Below, piece by piece: positions 9,811 through 17,710 of a stretch of DNA of 64,000 nt. Source of the stretch: Actinomadura sp. NBRC 104412 (GTDB taxonomy: Bacteria; Actinomycetota; Actinomycetes; Streptosporangiales; Streptosporangiaceae). The translations under genes and the position numbers were made by a program. Every line of letters begins with the position of its first letter. Positions within the stretch are counted from its first letter, which is position 1. The notes below the pieces were generated by a model. That model was not told the origin of the DNA. It saw nothing but the letters and a program-made list of their open reading frames with translations, and searched no databases. The DNA is taken from assembly GCF_030269515.1 (NCBI RefSeq), contig NZ_BSTM01000008.1:124001-188000 (forward strand), in the 5' to 3' direction.

Positions 9811-12800
9811 TTGCGCATGACCTGGCGCGGCCTCGCGGCCGCAGCTCTCACCGCCGCACTCCCCCTGACCGCGATCACCGTCCCGTCGGCGTACGCCGAC
9901 CCCAGGACCGGCGCCACCGGCCTCCGCGCCGCCGACCTCTCCAAGGCGCTGGGCATCGACGACACCACCCCGGCCCTCACCTGGCGCCTCACCACCGGCG
10001 GCCGGGGAACGGCCCAGACCGCGTACCGGATCCAGGCCGCCACCAGCGAGAGCCGGCTGCGTTCCGGCCACGCCGACCTGTGGGACACCGGACGCGTCGG
10101 ATCGGCCGCGCAGCGCGTCGACTACGCGGGCCGCCGGCTCGGCAGCCGCGCCCGCGTGTACTGGCGTGTCAAGGTGTGGACGGGCGGCAAGGAGTCGAAC
10201 TGGTCGTCCCCCGCGTGGTTCGAGACCGGACTGACCTCCGCCTCCGACTGGACCGGCCGCTGGATCGGCCACGAGGACTGGCAGGTGTCGCAGAAGAAGC
10301 CCACCCCGATCGTGGTGAGGCTGCCCAGGACCACGGCGAGGTACGTGCGTCTGGACGTGACCGAACTGGGCCTGCCCCTCGTCGAGAACCTGCCCGACCG
10401 CACATGGCGGCTGCAGCTCGCCGAGCTGGAGGTCCGCGACTCCGCCGACCCCGGCACCAACCTGGCCGCGGGCCGCACCGTCACCTCGTCCGACACCGGC
10501 GGCGAGGTCAACCGCAAATGGCTGCCGCGCTACCTCACCGACGGGACACAGACCACCAACCAGGAGTTCGCCGGATGGTCCAGCTCCGCGCACACCGGCG
10601 CGGACGTCTCCGACCAGCCGATCGTCCTGACGGTCGATCTCAAGGAGGCCAAGACCTTCGACCAGGTGCTGCTCTACCCGCGCACCGACCAGCCCGCCGA
10701 GGACAGCGGCAAGGTCCCCTACGCGCCCGTCGACTTCACGGTGAGCACCGGTGACTCCGTCGACGGCCCCTACGAGACGAAGGCGCGGATCACCGGGCAG
10801 GAACCGCCCGACTCGCCCGTCCCCGAGGCGCTGCCCGTCTTCGCCAAGGACTTCTCGCTGCCGCGCGGCGTCCGCTCCGCCCGCCTGTACGTCAGCGGCC
10901 TCGGCGTGTACGAGGCGCGCCTCAACGGCATCCGCGTCGGCGACGCCGAACTCGAACCCGGCAACACCGGCTTCGCCAAGCGCACCACCTACGCCACCTA
11001 CGACGTCACCGGCCTGCTCCGTCCCGGCGGCAACACCCTCGGCATGGAACTCGGCAACGGCGCCGCCAACGTCATCTCCACACCCGACCGCTACCGCAAG
11101 TTCGCCGGGACGATCAGCGACCCCAAACTGATCGCGCAGCTCGAGGTCACGCTGGCCGACGGCAGTGTGCGGCGCGTCGCCAGCGACGGCTCCTGGCGCA
11201 CCGTGCTCGGCCCGGTCACCTTCTCCCACTGGTACGGCGGCGAGGACCACGACGCCCGCCGCGAACGTCCCGGCTGGGACCGGCCCGGCGCGTCCCGCGC
11301 GGGCTGGGACGCCGCCGTGCCCGTCGCGCCGCCCGGCCCGTCCACCGTGCTCAGCGGGCGCTCCGCCGAGCCGGTCCGGGTCATCGAGAGCCTGGCCGGG
11401 AAGGAGATCGGCTCCGGCGACGGGTACCGGGTGTACGACATCGGCCGCAACATCGCCGGACGTCCCGAGATCACCATCGACGCGCCCGCCGGGACCACCG
11501 TGCGGATCGTCATGGCCGAGAGCCTGCGCGACGGCCGCCCCTACCAGTCCATCAGCAACGTCGGCGCGCCCATCTGGGACGAGTACACCACCCGGGGCGG
11601 GCCCGGCGCCGAGACCTGGCACCCGCGGTTCTCCTACCACGGCTTCCGCTACCTGGAGGTGCGCGGGCTGCCCAAGGGCGCGTCACTCAAGGTGCGCGGG
11701 CAGGTCCTGCACGCCGACAACGCCTCCGCCGGGACGTTCACCTCGTCCAACGCGCTGATCAACGGCATCCACGGGCTGGTCCGGCGCGCCATCGAGGGCA
11801 ACATGATGAGCATCTTCACCGACTGCCCCAGCCGGGAGAAGCTGGGCTGGCTGGAGCAGGACCACCTGGTCGGCGACACCCTCGCCGCCAACTACGACGT
11901 GCACGCCCAGTTGCGCAAGGTCGTCCAGGACATGGCGGACGCGCAGACCGAGACCGGGCTGATCCCGTCCACGGTGCCCGACTACACGGTGCTGTCCGGG
12001 TCCTACCGCGACGACTCCAACTGGGGCGGCGCGTTCATCGTCGTCCCATGGCAGCTCTACCGCGCGTACGGCGACACCGAGACCATGAGCACCCACTACG
12101 AGGCGATGAAGCGGTACGCCGCGCACCTGGAGAAGCGGGTCACCGGCGGGCTCACCGACTACTCCCTGGGCGACTGGTTCACCCCCGACCGGACGTTCCC
12201 CAAGCTGGTCTCCGGGACCTACGGCTGGTGGCGGGTCAACGACACCCTCGCCAAGATCGCCGCCACGCTGGGGCGCGCGGACGACGCCGCAGCGTTCAAG
12301 GCCAAGGCCGACCTGTCGGCCAAAGCCCTGTCCGACCGGCTGTACGACCCCGCGACCGGCACGTTCGGGGGAGGCGGCATGGGCGCCGAGGCGATCGCCC
12401 TGGACATGGGCGCCGTTCCCGCCGACCAGCGTTCGCGGCTGCTCGACCACCTGATCTCCTCGATCGAGTCGGCGGGCTGGCACCTGCTGCTCGGCGAGAT
12501 CTCGCTGCCCTCGGCGTTCCGGGTGCTGTCGGCCGCGGGCCGCGACGACGTCATCTACAAGATCGCCACGCAGACCGACAGCCCCAGCTACGGCTACCAG
12601 GTCGTCCACGGCAACACCGCGCTCGGCGAGTCGTGGGACGGCGGCAACGGCCAGTCCCAGAACCACTTCATGCTCGGCTCGATCGACTCCTGGTTCACCT
12701 CCAGGCTCGCCGGCATCGACCAGGCGCCGGACTCGGTCGGGTTCCGCAGGCTCCTGATCAAGCCGTCGGTGGTCGGCGACCTCACCCACGCCTCCGGCAC

Positions 12801-12969
12801 CCGCGTCACCCCGTACGGCGAGGCCCGCTCCGCCTGGACGAGGAAGGGCGACCGGGTCGAGCTGACCGTGACCGTTCCACCGGGCAGCACGGCCGAGGTC
12901 CACGTTCCGGGAGGCGACGTCCGGAACGTCGGGCCCGGGAGGTGGGTCTTCACGTCGTCGGTCCGCTAG
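9811..12969 (+). CDS. Secreted alpha-L-rhamnosidase, GH78, with discoidin-like insert
   Basis: Predicted 1052 aa. TTG at 9811 is preferred: GGAG sits at 9801-9804, 6 bases upstream; ATG 9817 is the alternative, and the TTG at 9799 would overlap the ribosome site. A Sec leader ends near SAYA. Domains: N-terminal Ig-like region, an F5/8-type discoidin/CBM67-like insert (about 165-340, TWRLQLAELEVRDS), the beta-sandwich common to GH78, the (alpha/alpha)6 barrel with DCPSREKLGWLEQ and GESWDGG as the two catalytic regions, and a C-terminal beta-sandwich. It is a clear paralogue of the partial gene at 1-2094. It closes the glycosidase block and is followed by a strong hairpin. Confidence 0.93.
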   Translation: MRMTWRGLAAAALTAALPLTAITVPSAYADPRTGATGLRAADLSKALGIDDTTPALTWRLTTGGRGTAQTAYRIQAATSESRLRSGHADLWDTGRVGSAAQRVDYAGRRLGSRARVYWRVKVWTGGKESNWSSPAWFETGLTSASDWTGRWIGHEDWQVSQKKPTPIVVRLPRTTARYVRLDVTELGLPLVENLPDRTWRLQLAELEVRDSADPGTNLAAGRTVTSSDTGGEVNRKWLPRYLTDGTQTTNQEFAGWSSSAHTGADVSDQPIVLTVDLKEAKTFDQVLLYPRTDQPAEDSGKVPYAPVDFTVSTGDSVDGPYETKARITGQEPPDSPVPEALPVFAKDFSLPRGVRSARLYVSGLGVYEARLNGIRVGDAELEPGNTGFAKRTTYATYDVTGLLRPGGNTLGMELGNGAANVISTPDRYRKFAGTISDPKLIAQLEVTLADGSVRRVASDGSWRTVLGPVTFSHWYGGEDHDARRERPGWDRPGASRAGWDAAVPVAPPGPSTVLSGRSAEPVRVIESLAGKEIGSGDGYRVYDIGRNIAGRPEITIDAPAGTTVRIVMAESLRDGRPYQSISNVGAPIWDEYTTRGGPGAETWHPRFSYHGFRYLEVRGLPKGASLKVRGQVLHADNASAGTFTSSNALINGIHGLVRRAIEGNMMSIFTDCPSREKLGWLEQDHLVGDTLAANYDVHAQLRKVVQDMADAQTETGLIPSTVPDYTVLSGSYRDDSNWGGAFIVVPWQLYRAYGDTETMSTHYEAMKRYAAHLEKRVTGGLTDYSLGDWFTPDRTFPKLVSGTYGWWRVNDTLAKIAATLGRADDAAAFKAKADLSAKALSDRLYDPATGTFGGGGMGAEAIALDMGAVPADQRSRLLDHLISSIESAGWHLLLGEISLPSAFRVLSAAGRDDVIYKIATQTDSPSYGYQVVHGNTALGESWDGGNGQSQNHFMLGSIDSWFTSRLAGIDQAPDSVGFRRLLIKPSVVGDLTHASGTRVTPYGEARSAWTRKGDRVELTVTVPPGSTAEVHVPGGDVRNVGPGRWVFTSSVR

Positions 12970-12983
12970 GGCCTTCGGCGTGC

Positions 12984-13024
12984 GCCCCCGCCGGGCCGCC
13001 CTTGAAGCGCGTCCCGGCGGGGGC
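12984..13024 (+). terminator. 12-bp hairpin closing the glycosidase block
   Basis: Perfect arms 12984-12995 and 13013-13024 (GCCCCCGCCGGG / CCCGGCGGGGGC) with a 17-base loop, 14 bases after the GH78 stop. It lies just upstream of the dienelactone hydrolase start, so it could also act in that gene's leader. Confidence 0.65.
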
Positions 13025-13036
13025 CAAGATCGGTAC

Positions 13037-13708
13037 ATGGCTTCCCGACAGAACATGAGCTTCGACAACGGACACGGCTACCTGGCCATGCCTCCCTCCG
13101 GGCGCGGCCCCGGGCTGATCGTGATCCAGGAATGGTGGGGGCTCGACGACCATATCGCCGATGTCACCGACCGCTTCGCCGCCGAGGGGTTCGTGGCGCT
13201 CGCCCCCGACCTGTACGGCGGCCGGGTCGTGCACGAGACCAGCGACGCCGCCAGGCTGGCGCGTGAACTGCCCGTAGGGGAGGCCGTCGACCTGCTGTCC
13301 AGCGCGGTCGACCACCTGCTCGCGATGGACGAGGTCACCGGCGACCGCGTGGGGGCCGTCGGGTTCTGCATGGGCGGCGCGTTCGTCCTGACCCTGGCCG
13401 CACGCGCCGGAGAGAAGATCGCCGCGGCCGTCCCGTTCTACGGCGGCGCCGGGGAGAGCCCCGACTTCGGCAACCTCAAGGCGCAGATCATGGGGCACTA
13501 CGGGGAGAAGGACCAATCCATCCCCGTGGATTCGCTGCCCGACCTCAAGGCCGCCATCGAGCGCGACTCCGGGATCACCCCGACCTTCCACATCTACCCG
13601 GCCGGGCACGCCTTCTTCAACGACCAGCGTCCCTCGTACCACGAGGAGTCCGCCCGCCTGGCGTGGGACCGCACCTTGGAATTCCTCCGCGCCAACCTCG
13701 CGGGGTGA
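13037..13708 (+). CDS. Dienelactone hydrolase family protein
   Basis: Predicted 223 aa, start ATG 13037 after the hairpin. An alpha/beta-hydrolase with the dienelactone-hydrolase signature: E32 in QEWWG, nucleophile C111 in GFCMGG, D159 in GEKDQ and H191 in PAGHAFF, all in the expected order and spacing. The family opens dienelactones in chlorocatechol and related aromatic breakdown, but many actinobacterial members act on unknown esters, so substrate is open. Cytosolic: no leader. Its last ~110 bases and the following ~105 bases recur in decayed form at 18871-19087. No pathway partner is adjacent. Confidence 0.88.
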   Translation: MASRQNMSFDNGHGYLAMPPSGRGPGLIVIQEWWGLDDHIADVTDRFAAEGFVALAPDLYGGRVVHETSDAARLARELPVGEAVDLLSSAVDHLLAMDEVTGDRVGAVGFCMGGAFVLTLAARAGEKIAAAVPFYGGAGESPDFGNLKAQIMGHYGEKDQSIPVDSLPDLKAAIERDSGITPTFHIYPAGHAFFNDQRPSYHEESARLAWDRTLEFLRANLAG

Positions 13709-13946
13709 CCGCGCCGGGGGACGGCACCGCCTGGCCCACAAGCTGAGCGCCTTACGGCTCGACGGGCGCCTGCTGGCCGAGGTACCGTCCCCCGGCCCTT
13801 CGTCGAGCGTTCTCATCCAGCCGACCAAAAGCCGGGAAAAGGTCCGCGTCTTCCGCATGGGGCACTGGGACTACCTGGACGGAGACGACTACGACCTGAG
13901 CGCCGTCCCGGTCCGGCAGGCGACGTCCGCCGGTGAGGCGAGCTGA
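13704..13946 (+). pseudogene. Small C-terminal gene remnant after the hydrolase
   Basis: In the frame ending at TGA 13944-13946 a protein-like stretch is readable (HKLSALRLDGRLLAE, then VRVFRMGHWDYLDGDDYDL), with strong codon bias but no convincing start; only a late ATG (13857) is in frame. The frame runs back into the hydrolase without an initiator. It therefore looks like the tail of a gene whose front was lost. The first third of it is also present in the degenerate duplicate at 18871-19087. Parent family not recognised. Confidence 0.4.
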
Positions 13947-14007
13947 CGACCCTGCTTGGCGAATGGGGCGTCCCTCCCGAACGGTTCGACCATCCGTGGC
14001 GCATGGA

Positions 14008-14037
14008 TTGACAGGCAAGTCGTTGCTTGCCTAACGT
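14008..14037 (+). promoter_or_regulatory. Promoter with embedded palindrome for the arsR-VOC pair
   Basis: TTGACA (14008-14013) and TAACGT (14032-14037) are spaced 18 bases and would start transcription close to the GTG at 14045, giving a leaderless mRNA. The spacer holds the perfect palindrome AGGCAAG-N6-CTTGCCT (14013-14032), the likely operator for the ArsR-type repressor encoded immediately downstream, allowing autorepression. Confidence 0.6.
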
Positions 14038-14044
14038 TCGGTGA

Positions 14045-14332
14045 GTGGGTGACGTCTTCAAAGCACTGGCGGACCCCACCCGCAGGGCGATCCTTGACGA
14101 GCTGACCGAACGGGACGGGCAGACGCTGTTCGAGATCTGCACCCGGCTCATCAACAAACACGGGCTCGGTTCGTCCCGGCAGGCGATCTCGCAGCATCTC
14201 GCGGTGCTGGAGGACGCGGGACTGATCGAGACCCGGCGGGAGGGCCGGTACAAGTTCCATCACATCAACGTCGGCCCGCTCGAACCGATCGTCACGCGGT
14301 GGCTCACCCCCAACGGACGGAGAAGCACATGA
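14045..14332 (+). CDS. ArsR/SmtB-family winged-helix regulator
   Basis: Predicted 95 aa with GTG start. Opens MGDVFKALADPTRRAILDEL, the standard ArsR N-terminus, followed by a winged helix-turn-helix (SSRQAISQHLAVLEDAGLIE, then a basic wing). No CXC-type metal-binding motif is seen, so it probably belongs to the non-metal branch (including regulators of activator-of-Hsp90 or VOC-protein genes). The stop overlaps the ATG of the next gene (ATGA at 14329-14332), so the two are co-translated. A palindrome overlaps its own promoter, suggesting autoregulation and likely co-control of the VOC protein. Confidence 0.87.
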   Translation: MGDVFKALADPTRRAILDELTERDGQTLFEICTRLINKHGLGSSRQAISQHLAVLEDAGLIETRREGRYKFHHINVGPLEPIVTRWLTPNGRRST

Positions 14333-14715
14333 GGATCAACGTGACCAGCGTCCTCGTCGACGACCAGGAGAAGGCGCTCCGCTTCTACACCGAGACGCTC
14401 GGCTTCCAGAAGAAGAACGACCTGCCGGCGGGCGAGTCCCGCTGGCTGACGGTGGTGTCCCCCGAAGAGCCCGACGGCGTCGAGCTGGTCCTCGAACCCG
14501 ACGGGCATCCCGCCGCCAAGCCCTTCAAGGAGGCCCTGGCCGGCGACGGCATCCCCTTCACCTCTTTCGCCGTCGACGACGTCCACAAGGAATACGAGCG
14601 CCTACGCGGACTCGGCGTGCGCTTCACCCAGGAGCCCACCCAGATGGGCCCGCTGACCACCGCGGTACTCGACGACACCTGCGGCAACCTCATCATGATC
14701 GCCAGCCACGCCTGA
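14329..14715 (+). CDS. VOC-family (glyoxalase/bleomycin-resistance fold) protein
   Basis: Predicted 128 aa. ATG 14329 is chosen because it forms the ATGA overlap with the arsR stop; the longer form from 14299 would lie inside arsR. Two beta-alpha-beta-beta-beta halves are visible: VTSVLVDDQEKALRFYTETL in the first and FTSFAVDDVHKEYERLRGLG in the second, ending with a conserved GNLIMI strand. VOC proteins bind a metal and act as lyases, dioxygenases or drug-sequestering proteins; substrate cannot be assigned. Pairing with an ArsR regulator suggests an inducible detoxification or sensing role. Confidence 0.85.
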   Translation: MRINVTSVLVDDQEKALRFYTETLGFQKKNDLPAGESRWLTVVSPEEPDGVELVLEPDGHPAAKPFKEALAGDGIPFTSFAVDDVHKEYERLRGLGVRFTQEPTQMGPLTTAVLDDTCGNLIMIASHA

Positions 14716-14723
14716 AACCCGCG

Positions 14724-14754
14724 CCTCGGCCGGACGAACACCGTCCGGCCGAGG
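14724..14754 (+). terminator. 13-bp hairpin after the arsR-VOC pair
   Basis: Perfect arms 14724-14736 and 14742-14754 (CCTCGGCCGGACG / CGTCCGGCCGAGG), 5-base loop, 8 bases after the VOC stop. Confidence 0.8.
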
Positions 14755-14781
14755 ACAAGGGGCGGTCAAGGGAGCGCACGC

Positions 14782-15027
14782 GATGAGCACCTGGCAAAGG
14801 AGCCGGCCGTACGACTTGAGCGAGACGGCATCGACTCGGACGTTCACCTTCCGCCCCTGGCCGAGGCTGCGTCTTTCACCCATGTCGGCCACAGCGATTT
14901 CTACTGGCACTCCACGGCATTCCCAGAACATCGCCCGTCGATCCTCTTCAACCCCAACGCGCCGACCGGGCGCACCAGGGCGTCTACGTTCCAGCGCATG
15001 CGTCCGGACGAACTCCTGAACGCTGTG
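14782..15027 (+). pseudogene. Possible gene remnant between the two VOC genes
   Basis: One frame reads as plausible protein (LAKEPAVRLERDGIDSDVHL, then FTHVGHSDFYWHSTAFPEHR) with fairly good third-position G/C, but it lacks a start with a ribosome site and its end degenerates and runs into the oppositely oriented VOC gene. A 78-residue ORF in another frame here (14783-15019) is Arg/Ser/Thr-rich and looks like a shadow. The parent family is not recognised. Confidence 0.3.
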
Positions 15028-15098
15028 CCAGGGCTTTCACCAAGCGCTTCCAGCCGCACGAACTCCGGCCCGTATCCGCACCACTGGCATCGACGCCC

Positions 15099-15470
15099 TC
15101 AAGAGACACGTGACCGAAGCAGGCAGAACTCATTCCCCTCCGGGTCGGCGAGCACATACCAGGGCTCCTCGCCGGTCTGGCCGATGTCGGCGTGCCGCGC
15201 CCCCGCAGCGAGAAGGCGTTCAAGCTCGGCATCCTGGTCGCGGTCGGTGGCGTTGACATCGATGTGCAGGGGCAACTTGCCGTTCTTGGGCTCGTCGGTC
15301 CGGCTGAGCACAAGGATGGGCTGAAGACCACCGAACCCCTCTTGAGGTCCGATCGCGATATCGTCCCCCTCCTTTTCCAGCACGACATAACCCAAGACCT
15401 CACACCAAAAACCCGCAAGTTTCTCCGGCTCGCGGCAATCCAACACCAGCTCCGTGATACGGCATGCCAT
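15099..15470 (-). CDS. VOC-family glyoxalase-like protein
   Basis: Predicted 123 aa, ATG at 15470. The sequence opens ITELVLDCREPEKLAGFW and continues with a second half containing LPLHIDVNATDRDQDAELERL and ends WYVLADPEGNEFCLL, the pattern of the glyoxalase-like (Glyoxalase_6) subgroup common in actinomycetes. The conserved metal-site His and Glu positions (LHIDV; GNEFC) are present. It is unrelated in detail to the VOC protein at 14329 and stands alone on the minus strand. Function and substrate unknown. Confidence 0.85.
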   Translation of the reverse strand: MACRITELVLDCREPEKLAGFWCEVLGYVVLEKEGDDIAIGPQEGFGGLQPILVLSRTDEPKNGKLPLHIDVNATDRDQDAELERLLAAGARHADIGQTGEEPWYVLADPEGNEFCLLRSRVS

Positions 15471-15906
15471 ACGCCGACACTACCCCGCCGCCCGCCCGCA
15501 CCCTCTCAACCAGGGCTCCATCCACCCCGTAAACGAGCCACGTCCTGCCACCAGCACCCCAACCCCACAAGTCTCGAACGCCTCACAGCCAACCAGAACG
15601 GCCAACATCCAGCCCGCCTAACACCCGCCCCAACCTCGGCAGCCCCGCCATAACGCGGCGTGGCTCCGGTGCAAACCGGCCTCGCAACTGTGCCCGGACG
15701 ACGACTGCCAAGCCGTTCAATCCGCACGTGATAGTGGCCTGCGAGACAGTGCCGCACCGCTCACGAGGGGCCGACAACTGATCGAAGCGGTCAACACAAT
15801 GTGAAAGACCGACTCGATCTGGAAGAGAGCGGCTTGCAGCCCCACGTGGCCGCCACCATCGCCCCGAGCATTTTCACCCTGACCGACGCGACCATCAGGA
15901 TTCACT
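15471..15906. other. Gene-poor stretch left of the insertion sequence
   Basis: No intact gene is supported. A 35-codon ORF tail (15801-15908, GTG start, ending ...ATIRIH) has good codon bias and is probably the end of a lost gene; the insertion sequence sits at its stop codon. ORFs on both strands at 15192-15777 are Arg/Pro-rich shadows of the VOC gene or of non-coding DNA. Confidence 0.4.
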
Positions 15907-16823
15907 GACCCTTTTTCATCCGTCCGGGCGGACGCTGATCACAGCATGATCGCGATGCGGGCGTTCGGCGGGTGAGGTGAAGAAACCCCTGGTAGACGGG
16001 TTGATCACCACAACCACCGCGTCCGAACCAGGGGCTCTGCATGCTGTTCTATCGCGCCGCCGTCGATTTGTCGCGTGCAACGCTGAACTACCTGGCCAGA
16101 CTGATCCGTCGGCGCCGCAAGGCGATCGGGTCGGCCTGGCGGCTGCTCAAGGCCGGGCAGCAGGCCCTGCCGGTGCTGGTCCACCTGCGCAAGGGCGAGA
16201 CGTTCGCCGAGCTCGCGGCCGGGTTCCAGGTGTCGACGAGTACGGCCTGGCGGTACGTCCAGGAGGCGGTGGCGCTGCTGTCGGCGAGGTCGCCGAAGCC
16301 GACGGCGGCGTTGCGGAAGGCCACCAAGGACGGGCTGCACCTGCTGGTGCTGGACGGGACGCTCATCGCCACCGACCGGGTGCGGGCCGACCGGCCGTAC
16401 TACACGGCCAAGCACCGCTGCCATGGAATGAACGTGCAGGTCATCGCCGGCCCTGACGGGACGATCCTGTGGACCTCGGGGGCGCTGCCCGGCCGCACGC
16501 ACGACCTGACCACCGCCCGCATGTGGGGGATTCCGCGTCAGTTGGAGGAGACCGGGATCATCACACCGGCCGATAAGGGCTATCAAGGCGCCGAGGCTTC
16601 AGTCGTCATCACCCCGTACAAGGGACGGAACAAGCCCGCGTCCCACAAGCAGGCCAACCGCTCGCACGCCAAGCTCCGCGGACCCGGCGAACGCGCAAAC
16701 GCCCAGCTGAAGTCGTGGAAGCTGCTCCGCAAGCTCCGCTGCAGCCCCTGCAAGGCCGGTCACCTCGTCAAGGCCATCGCCGTCCTACAGAACTACGAGG
16801 TCACCCGAGGATGAAAAAGGGTC
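15907..16823 (+). mobile_element. Intact IS5-type insertion sequence, 917 bp
   Basis: The ends are perfect 15-bp inverted repeats (GACCCTTTTTCATCC at 15907-15921; complement at 16809-16823), flanked by the 3-bp direct repeat ACT (15904-15906 and 16824-16826). The only gene is a DDE transposase filling most of the element. Intact ends, target duplication and full-length transposase suggest a recent, possibly still mobile insertion. The IS5 superfamily assignment is from the transposase; the subgroup was not determined. Confidence 0.9.
16041..16814 (+). CDS. IS5-family DDE transposase
   Basis: Predicted 257 aa, ATG 16041 preceded by AGGGG. The N-terminal third is a helix-turn-helix (FAELAAGFQVSTSTAWRYVQ); the catalytic DDE_Tnp_4-type domain follows with LVLDGTLIATDRV (first Asp), SGALPGRTHD (second Asp) and ADKGYQGAE region, then a basic C-terminus ending seven residues from the right inverted repeat. 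No frameshift or stop is seen, so it should be functional in cutting and joining the element's ends. Confidence 0.93.
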   Translation: MLFYRAAVDLSRATLNYLARLIRRRRKAIGSAWRLLKAGQQALPVLVHLRKGETFAELAAGFQVSTSTAWRYVQEAVALLSARSPKPTAALRKATKDGLHLLVLDGTLIATDRVRADRPYYTAKHRCHGMNVQVIAGPDGTILWTSGALPGRTHDLTTARMWGIPRQLEETGIITPADKGYQGAEASVVITPYKGRNKPASHKQANRSHAKLRGPGERANAQLKSWKLLRKLRCSPCKAGHLVKAIAVLQNYEVTRG

Positions 16824-16882
16824 ACTGATCTGGGTCCCCGGCCGTGGTCGGTGGGGCGGGGTGCGGAGATCCGTCTTCCGGG

Positions 16883-17587
16883 TCAGGCGGGGAGGCCGAG
16901 GAAGTCGGCGATCAGGTCGGTGGCGTGGGTGAAGATCGGCTCGGCGGGGTCGAAGCTGTTGGCGAAATGGCCGAACAGCTCGAAGGTGATCAGGCCGAAG
17001 ACCTGGGTCCAGGCGACGCCGAACCGGACCATCGCGGGCGGTGGAAGCTCAGGTGCGACCAGCGAGGCGGCCTTGGCCGCCTGCCCGGTGAGTTCGGGTG
17101 AGAGATCGTCCTGGGGCAGGGTCAGGACGCCGGCCTTCAAGGCGTCGCGCAGGGGGGCGGCGAGGGCGATGGGTATACGGGCCGCCGGGGCGATGGTGTC
17201 CTCGGGGGCCCGGTAACCGGGGACGGGTGAGCCGTAGATGAGCGCGTACTCGTGCGGGTGCTCGCGTGCCCACTCCCGGATGGCGACGCAGCAGGCGCGC
17301 CAGCGCTGGCGGAAGTCCCGGAACTCGGTGGTCTCGGCGGACGCCGACGCGGCCTCGAGCCGGTCGGCCAAGGCGTTGTAGGCGTCGATGATCAGGGCTG
17401 TGAGCAGATCGTCCCTGCTGGGGAAGTAGCGGTACAGCGCCGAAGAGACCATGCCGAGCTCGCGCGCCACCGCGCGCAGCGACAGGCCGTTGGGGCCCGA
17501 GGCCCGTAGCTGGCGACGGGCCTCCTCCTTGATCACCCGTGTCAGCTCGGCACGGGCTCGTTCCCTGGCGGTACGGCCGGCGTTCAT
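16883..17587 (-). CDS. TetR-family transcriptional regulator
   Basis: Predicted 234 aa; ATG at 17587 is chosen because the frame extends upstream through the oppositely oriented oxidoreductase gene without sense. The N-terminal helix-turn-helix is classic (GLSLRAVARELGMVSSALYR, YFPSRDDLLTALI); the C-terminal half resembles the WHG/TetR_C_33 ligand-binding domain (WREHPHEYALIYGSPVPGY-like segment present as REWAREHPHEYALIYGSPVP). It is divergent from the F420-type oxidoreductase, and the 123-bp spacer carries two copies of a palindrome, so it very probably represses itself and that gene. Confidence 0.9.
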   Translation of the reverse strand: MNAGRTARERARAELTRVIKEEARRQLRASGPNGLSLRAVARELGMVSSALYRYFPSRDDLLTALIIDAYNALADRLEAASASAETTEFRDFRQRWRACCVAIREWAREHPHEYALIYGSPVPGYRAPEDTIAPAARIPIALAAPLRDALKAGVLTLPQDDLSPELTGQAAKAASLVAPELPPPAMVRFGVAWTQVFGLITFELFGHFANSFDPAEPIFTHATDLIADFLGLPA

Positions 17588-17627
17588 GCGGTCAGTCTGC
17601 CAGAAACAAGAGCGCCGAACAAAAGAG

Positions 17628-17692
17628 AGAGCACTGCTCTTGCAAAATGGGGCGGGGATGGTGCACACTGATCTCAACAGAGAGCAGTGCTC
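17628..17692. promoter_or_regulatory. Paired palindromic operators between tetR and the oxidoreductase gene
   Basis: GAGCACTGCTC (17629-17639, extended to AGAGCACTGCTCT) and GAGCAGTGCTC (17682-17692) are the same 11-bp palindrome in reverse orientation, centres 53 bp (about five helical turns) apart. Such duplicated sites in a divergent spacer are typical TetR operators; binding is inferred. Confidence 0.7.
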
Positions 17693-17710
17693 ACACTTGG
17701 AGAAGGGCTC

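Noticed and set aside
15192..15653. 153-codon plus-strand ORF
   Set aside because: Most of it is antisense to the VOC gene at 15099-15470; the rest is Pro/His/Thr-rich.
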